Positions 59,520 through 64,000 of a stretch of DNA of 64,000 bases are shown piece after piece; within the stretch, counting starts at the first letter, position 1, and the number at the start of each line of letters is the position of its first letter. The notes under the pieces were generated by a model that made no database searches, was not told the DNA's origin, and saw only the letters and a program-made list of their open reading frames with translations. The translations under genes were made by a program, and so were the position numbers. Origin of the DNA: Carex sylvatica. Its lineage: Eukaryota > Streptophyta > Magnoliopsida > Poales > Cyperaceae. The stretch spans positions 186,001 through 250,000 of the forward strand of contig CAXKVR010000021.1 in assembly GCA_964058845.1 (NCBI GenBank), read 5' to 3'.

Positions 59520-61360
59520 CAGTAAAAGGAATAAAGAATCCATTGCCTGGACGCAAATGCAAAGTAAAAGGTACCAAAAAGCAATTATTAGGTTTATGTA
59601 CCTTCAAATAATTATTTTGATTTCAGATTTCCATATCAATTCCGTACTTCCGATACTAAATAAAACATTAGTATGAACTATTTTCAATTTGTTTCAATTA
59701 AGACAGGGGTTGATTCAAAATTTATGTCAGAGTAGGTGCAGAAATCAAATTCAAACACTCATTATCTAATTAGATTCAAATAGCTTATCGAATTCAAATT
59801 CATTAAAAAATTAAATACTAGATAAAAAAATAGTATTGTACATAATAAAAAACACACTAAATAGTATTTTTTTTTTTTAGATATTAAAAACAACAATAAC
59901 AACAGTGGGGCAAAATTAATTTTCAGGAGAGCAATTGACTATATACACTGGATCTGCCCCTAAATACTGAAACATACCTACTGAAATATTGTTAATTTCG
60001 TCCGAAATTGCTATCTATCTTCTAAAGTTGGGCAAAAGAGATGTGCAATTTTATAAATATTCTTTTTTTTTCTTTTGCAAAAGTTGCAACAAATAATAAT
60101 CACAACATGAAGCAATAAATTAAGAACTATAATATGTAGAAAATTGACAATTGTAAAAACACAAAAAGAAATGTGTAAGGGTGAAGGAAAAGAGAATGCA
60201 TGGAAGGACTGATAACTAAATATTATGTTTCCATGGGTACATATAAAATTTCCCTAGAGAAAGTGGGTTAAAAGAGATTAGGTAATCTAGATTATCTCCA
60301 TTACAGTGTTTCTAATTTTCTCTTTAAACAAAACAAAATGGAAGGGATGGAGAAAGGCAGAAAGGTGCCTCTGTTTGTTTGTTTGTTTGCCCTTTTGGAT
60401 CTGCTTACATAACATAACTAGGTAAAGGTGCAAATTGCTTCATTGGTTTGCGTGTGCCGATTGGATGCTGATATATGCATCCCACCTCCTCTGCTATCCT
60501 CATCAATTTCAGCAACATACAATTCTCTCAGCAAATTTCAGTTACATTCCGAATTTTTAAAATTTTAATGATAATGATAATGATAATGATATGCAATACT
60601 AGTAATCATGTGAAAGGATGATTTCAAACTATTGATCTATATACCAATAAATCAAGTATGAGAGCAATCATGTAAAAAGCTTTATTTTTTATCCAATCAA
60701 CATTTTTCATTATTATTCCATTTATTATTATGCTAATTTAAAATTGTATATTTCTGCAACTATTTAAGAAAAAACATGGTAGTGCTCTCCCCATGCATGC
60801 GCATCCCCACTAAAAAAGAGATCAATAGGCAAAGGCAAATTGGAGGTTTTATATTGGTTAAGAGTTTGCCTTGTTGCAACTTAGCTTTTCTTAGTTTATT
60901 TTCTTTTTGAAAATGTGGCTTTTCTTCTCTTTTGGTGCCTCTTCAGTTTCTTTTTTCTTTCTTTAACAAGTGTCACTCATTTGCCTGTGGCAAGTGCATA
61001 TGTTAAGATTTATATGTCGAGTCACATCCCACTAATAAAAAATATATATTAAAACATCTGCATCTGATTTTTTTAGTCTAATTATAAATTATCATTCCCT
61101 GATTGTTAATTCTAATTTTTAATTCAACATGACAATTATTAATTAATTTTAAAAGGAAGATACTCTAAGTTAATTTTAAGTATTTCTATGACAATTTTAT
61201 TTGATTTTATTTGATTTTATTTTAATTTCATTGATGTAAATGCTCTTATGATAATTTTAGTCAATTACCAAATAAATAATCTTGTAAAGAAGTATTTACA
61301 ATTACTTCGTAATTAGAATGCACGCACTCTTGCAAACAAAACTAAACACAGTGTGTGTAG
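59520..61360. other. AT-rich spacer, no gene seen
   Basis: Holds short microsatellites: GTTT units near 60372-60388 and AATGAT units near 60568-60592. Otherwise nothing supported. The frame at 59308-59676 overlaps the repeats above and has no recognisable domain. Confidence 0.45.
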
Positions 61361-61364
61361 AGAA

Positions 61365-61714
61365 AGATGTTGGCTAATATCAAAATGTTAAATGTGATAT
61401 CTATATTAAAATTTGCTTGGAGACCAAATTTCACATTTTTTTTAAAAAATTTTACTATTCACTGAGTCAGTTTTAAAATTGCTGATTTTAATAAATAGTG
61501 AAAAATTTATGGATCATTGAAAACAACTATTTTAAATCTGACTTAATAAATAGTAAAAATTAAAGTTTCAAAATAATGTAAAATTTGGTCTCCAAGTACA
61601 TTTTTTATATAGATTAAATGTCGAACGGTTTGGATCAACTGTTTGAACTTTAAAAATATAAAAACTGAAACGTTTGTTCCACGAACTAGGAACAAACGTT
61701 TTGTATTAACCACC
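61365..61714. mobile_element. Palindromic MITE with AAACGTTTGTTCC hairpin tip
   Basis: Superfamily arms (TGCTTGGAGACCAAATTT and partner) surround a centre at about 61470-61540. At the right end AAACGTTTGTTCC (61668-61680) and GGAACAAACGTTT (61689-61701) form a perfect 13-bp hairpin. The left tip is degraded. A (CT)n(TA)n microsatellite follows to about 61753. Confidence 0.65.
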
Positions 61715-61753
<39 letters not shown>

Positions 61754-61759
61754 ATTATA

Positions 61760-62184
61760 GAGGTTGGCTACTATGCTTATATAAGCATATCCCCACATAT
61801 GCTTATAACTCATTTTTGTGCTTTCAATGTCCAAATGGTCGATCTGAACCGTTCATCTTGTTCTCCATATTAATATGTGCTTGGAGACTAAATTTTACAT
61901 TTTTTTGAATTTTTTTACTATTTATTAAGCCACTTTGAAAATCGCTGATCCAACGGTGGCTGCTGATTTTACTGTTTTGTGCAGCCACCGTTGGATCAGC
62001 GATTTTCAAAGTGGCTTAATAAATAGTAAAAAAATTCAGAAAAATATAAAATTTAGTCTCCAAGCACATATTAATATGGAGAACAAGATGAACGGTTCAG
62101 ATCGACCATTTGGACATTGAAAGCACAAAAATGAGTTATAAGCATATGTGGGGATATGCTTATATAAGCATAGTAACCAACCTC
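61760..62184. mobile_element. Palindromic MITE, complete copy
   Basis: TIRs GAGGTTGGCTACTATGCTTA and, from the right, GAGGTTGGTTACTATGCTTA. TATAATTATA flanks both sides (61750-61759 and 62185-62194), giving a 9-10-bp target duplication. The arms are nearly perfect, and the centre holds GCTGATCCAACGGTGGCTGC. This is the best-preserved reference copy in the window. Short frames on both strands inside it give related peptides, an artefact of the palindrome. Confidence 0.88.
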
Positions 62185-62430
62185 TATAATTATATATACA
62201 TGTCACAAAGTAATCTTAACTAAGTTGTGTTAAGTTTGTACAAATTGAGCTTAATTATTCATTAACTAGTCTAGTGGATTGCCTTTTTTTTCCTCTTTAG
62301 TTTTTTCTCCTGATTTTATCTAATCTGCTCAATTTTAAGAAATTACATAATTTTTTTATTTTTAGAAATGTATTAAATATTTTGTGAAGAACCAAAAAGA
62401 AAAAAATTATAGACCGTGATAAACGAAATT

Positions 62431-62541
62431 GAATCATCGATTCGGTTTTTTAGAGTTTGTATGTAGCTAGATCAGGTATTTTCTGTGACTAAGAATTCAA
62501 TTATGTATACAAACTCCAAAAAACCAAATTAATGATTTGAT
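62431..62541. mobile_element. Small inverted-repeat element
   Basis: TTGAATCATCGATTCGGTTT on the left and AACCAAATTAATGATTTGAT on the right are the outer parts of ~36-bp TIRs that run through TTTTTTAGAGTTTGTAT and complement. The right TIR is overlapped by the following 70-bp tandem duplication. Confidence 0.6.
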
Positions 62542-62663
62542 TTCTTAGAAAATGCTTAAAGAAACTGATCATTATTGGTTCTTTCTTGTGCATCCAAATT
62601 AATGATTTGATTTCTTAGAAAATGCTCAAAGAAACTGATCATTATTGGTTCTTTCTTGTGCAT
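62524..62663. repeat. Near-exact 70-bp tandem duplication
   Basis: 62524-62593 and 62594-62663 differ by one base that I can see (GCTTAAAG versus GCTCAAAG). The high identity indicates a very recent event. Confidence 0.85.
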
Positions 62664-63019
62664 CAATTTTTTTTTTTTCATCTTTCTCATCTCCATCAAA
62701 ATACTTGATATATTTGTAAAATAAAAAATTCTGAAGAAATTGACTGGAAGCACCTTTCTGGTAACAAAAGTATGAATTCAGAGCATCTAAAATTGTTGCC
62801 ATCTAACGCATCAAAATCATATTCGATGTACCGACAAGCATTAATTGTAGTACAATTTGCTTTTGAATTTAAAAAAAAAAAATTGTACTGTTACTCTGTT
62901 AGATTATGTACAGATTGGTGTTTTGAGTCTTTGTTTTTTTGTTTTTATGTGTCAGCTGTTGTACCAGTACAGCTATGAAAGATGCACAATATATGGGATC
63001 TCTAGTTTAATGAAATGAG

Positions 63020-63440
63020 ACCAATATGTATGGCTTCAAATTTATAAATTTTCCATACAAGCTCAACAATTTTGCAATCTAATAGATAAGTACAAAATCA
63101 CTATATTTGATGGGTCTACAATTTTTAGATTAAGTGATTAACTATCTTACAAAAATAGTAACAAAATTCTAAGAACAATATAAAAGTTGATCTACAAGTA
63201 TAAACATATACATACCAATGTTTTAAATAACAGTATATGCTCCTCAGACAGCCATAATCTGAAATAGTTGGTTGATTAATCAGAAAAATCCGTAATCGTT
63301 TGATTGCCACCAACAACTAATTAGTCGATTAATCAGTCTAAACAACAGTTTTTTACAATACTGATAATACCAATATATATAGCTTCAAATTTATAAAATT
63401 CCCATACAATGTTCATCAATTTTGCAATTTAAGTATAACT
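63020..63440. repeat. Duplicated segment with a small hAT-like insert
   Basis: ATTTATAAA(T/A)TT(T/C)CCATACAA occurs near 63038 and 63388. Between them, about 63217-63356 runs from AATGTTTTAAATAACAG to TTTACAATACTG, with TACATACC and ATAATACC as flanks, suggesting a hAT-type MITE. A second copy is at 63715-63912. Confidence 0.5.
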
Positions 63441-63444
63441 GCTA

Positions 63445-63983
63445 GAGTGAGGCTATATGGATCAATATCTTTGTTTTCAAAGTTCAAATTATTGATCTAA
63501 ACTGTTTAGTATGATCTCATATGAAAATATACCTGTAAACTAAATTTTTATTTTTATTTTTATTTTTTTACTATATTTTAGATAGGTAGAATATCACTAT
63601 ATTTGAATGGTCTAGAATTTTTATATCAAGTGATTAACTATCTTACAAAAATACTAAAAAGATTCTAAAAATAACGTAAAATTTGATCTACAAGTACAAA
63701 TCATAGTAAATACCAGTGTTTTAAATAATTGTATATGCTCGTCGGACGGACAAAGTACCACCAAGCAATTAATCAAAAATAGTTGGGAATAATTAGCCAT
63801 AATCTGAAATAGTCAGTCAATTAGTCATAAAAATTGATAATAGTTTGATTGCCACCAACGGCCAATCAGCTGATTAATCAGCTTAAATGTTAGTTTTTTA
63901 CAATACTGATACATACCTAACGTGCTATATATAGTACAGAGTATAGACCAATCTACACTATGCATTGTACCATAGCCTCACTC
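63445..63983. mobile_element. Palindromic MITE with nested hAT-like MITE
   Basis: TIRs GAGTGAGGCTATATGG and, from the right, GAGTGAGGCTATGGTAC. Its right half is interrupted at about 63715-63912 by CAGTGTTTTAAATAATTG to TTTACAATACTG, a hAT-type insert (TIR CAGT...ACTG) whose 8-bp flanks GTAAATAC and ATACATAC match at six positions. Confidence 0.6.
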
Positions 63984-64000
63984 TTAACTACTATTATTCA

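Noticed and set aside
59308..59676. 122-codon frame
   Set aside because: Overlaps dispersed repeats, has AT-biased composition and no recognisable domain.

Overview
The window is nuclear DNA from a flowering plant. It is AT-rich, its genes have many short introns with GT/AG borders, and it carries plant LINE, hAT-, Mutator- and CACTA-type elements and an NB-LRR gene. The NLR coiled-coil reads ENLLDELDYYRLQDEI, a style I associate with monocots, so a non-grass monocot is my guess. The species is not identifiable from sequence alone.

Five protein-coding loci are well supported. (1) 2722-4669 (-): a three-exon RING-H2 E3 ubiquitin ligase of the MBR/BIG BROTHER-like type with an internally repeated N-terminus. 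(2) 18879-24920 (-): a CC-NB-LRR gene whose frame is broken by one missing A at about 20369. (3) and (4) 26330-29577 and 34699-37833 (-): tandem nine-exon bifunctional-nuclease (BBD, DUF151) paralogues, both apparently intact at 326 and 327 aa. (5) 53922-54491 (+): an intronless group-S1 bZIP factor preceded by the conserved sucrose-control uORF at 53671-53814.

The rest is mostly mobile DNA. 0-2.6 kb: an inverted repeat, possible LTR-retroelement relic and LINE tail. 5.8-13 kb: an 811-bp inverted-repeat element, two direct ~650-bp repeats, and a long-TIR fold-back element split by a 3.46-kb LINE with a clear target duplication. 13.3-18.3 kb: a cluster of palindromic MITEs. 22-26 kb: two hAT-type MITEs, one in the NLR intron and one in its promoter. 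26.1-41.3 kb: the BBD tandem duplication, in which each unit serves as an empty site for insertions in the other. 41-53 kb: gene-poor DNA with hairpins, a C25 run and a tiny CACTA element. 55-64 kb: degenerate tandem repeats and more palindromic MITEs.

The main structural theme is about 17 copies of one palindromic MITE superfamily. All share a ~110-bp arm that reads toward a central loop, but their outer tips differ between subfamilies and are often short palindromes themselves. Several show 9-10-bp target duplications. The main regulatory theme is the sucrose-responsive uORF. I found no CRISPR array, rRNA or tRNA gene.
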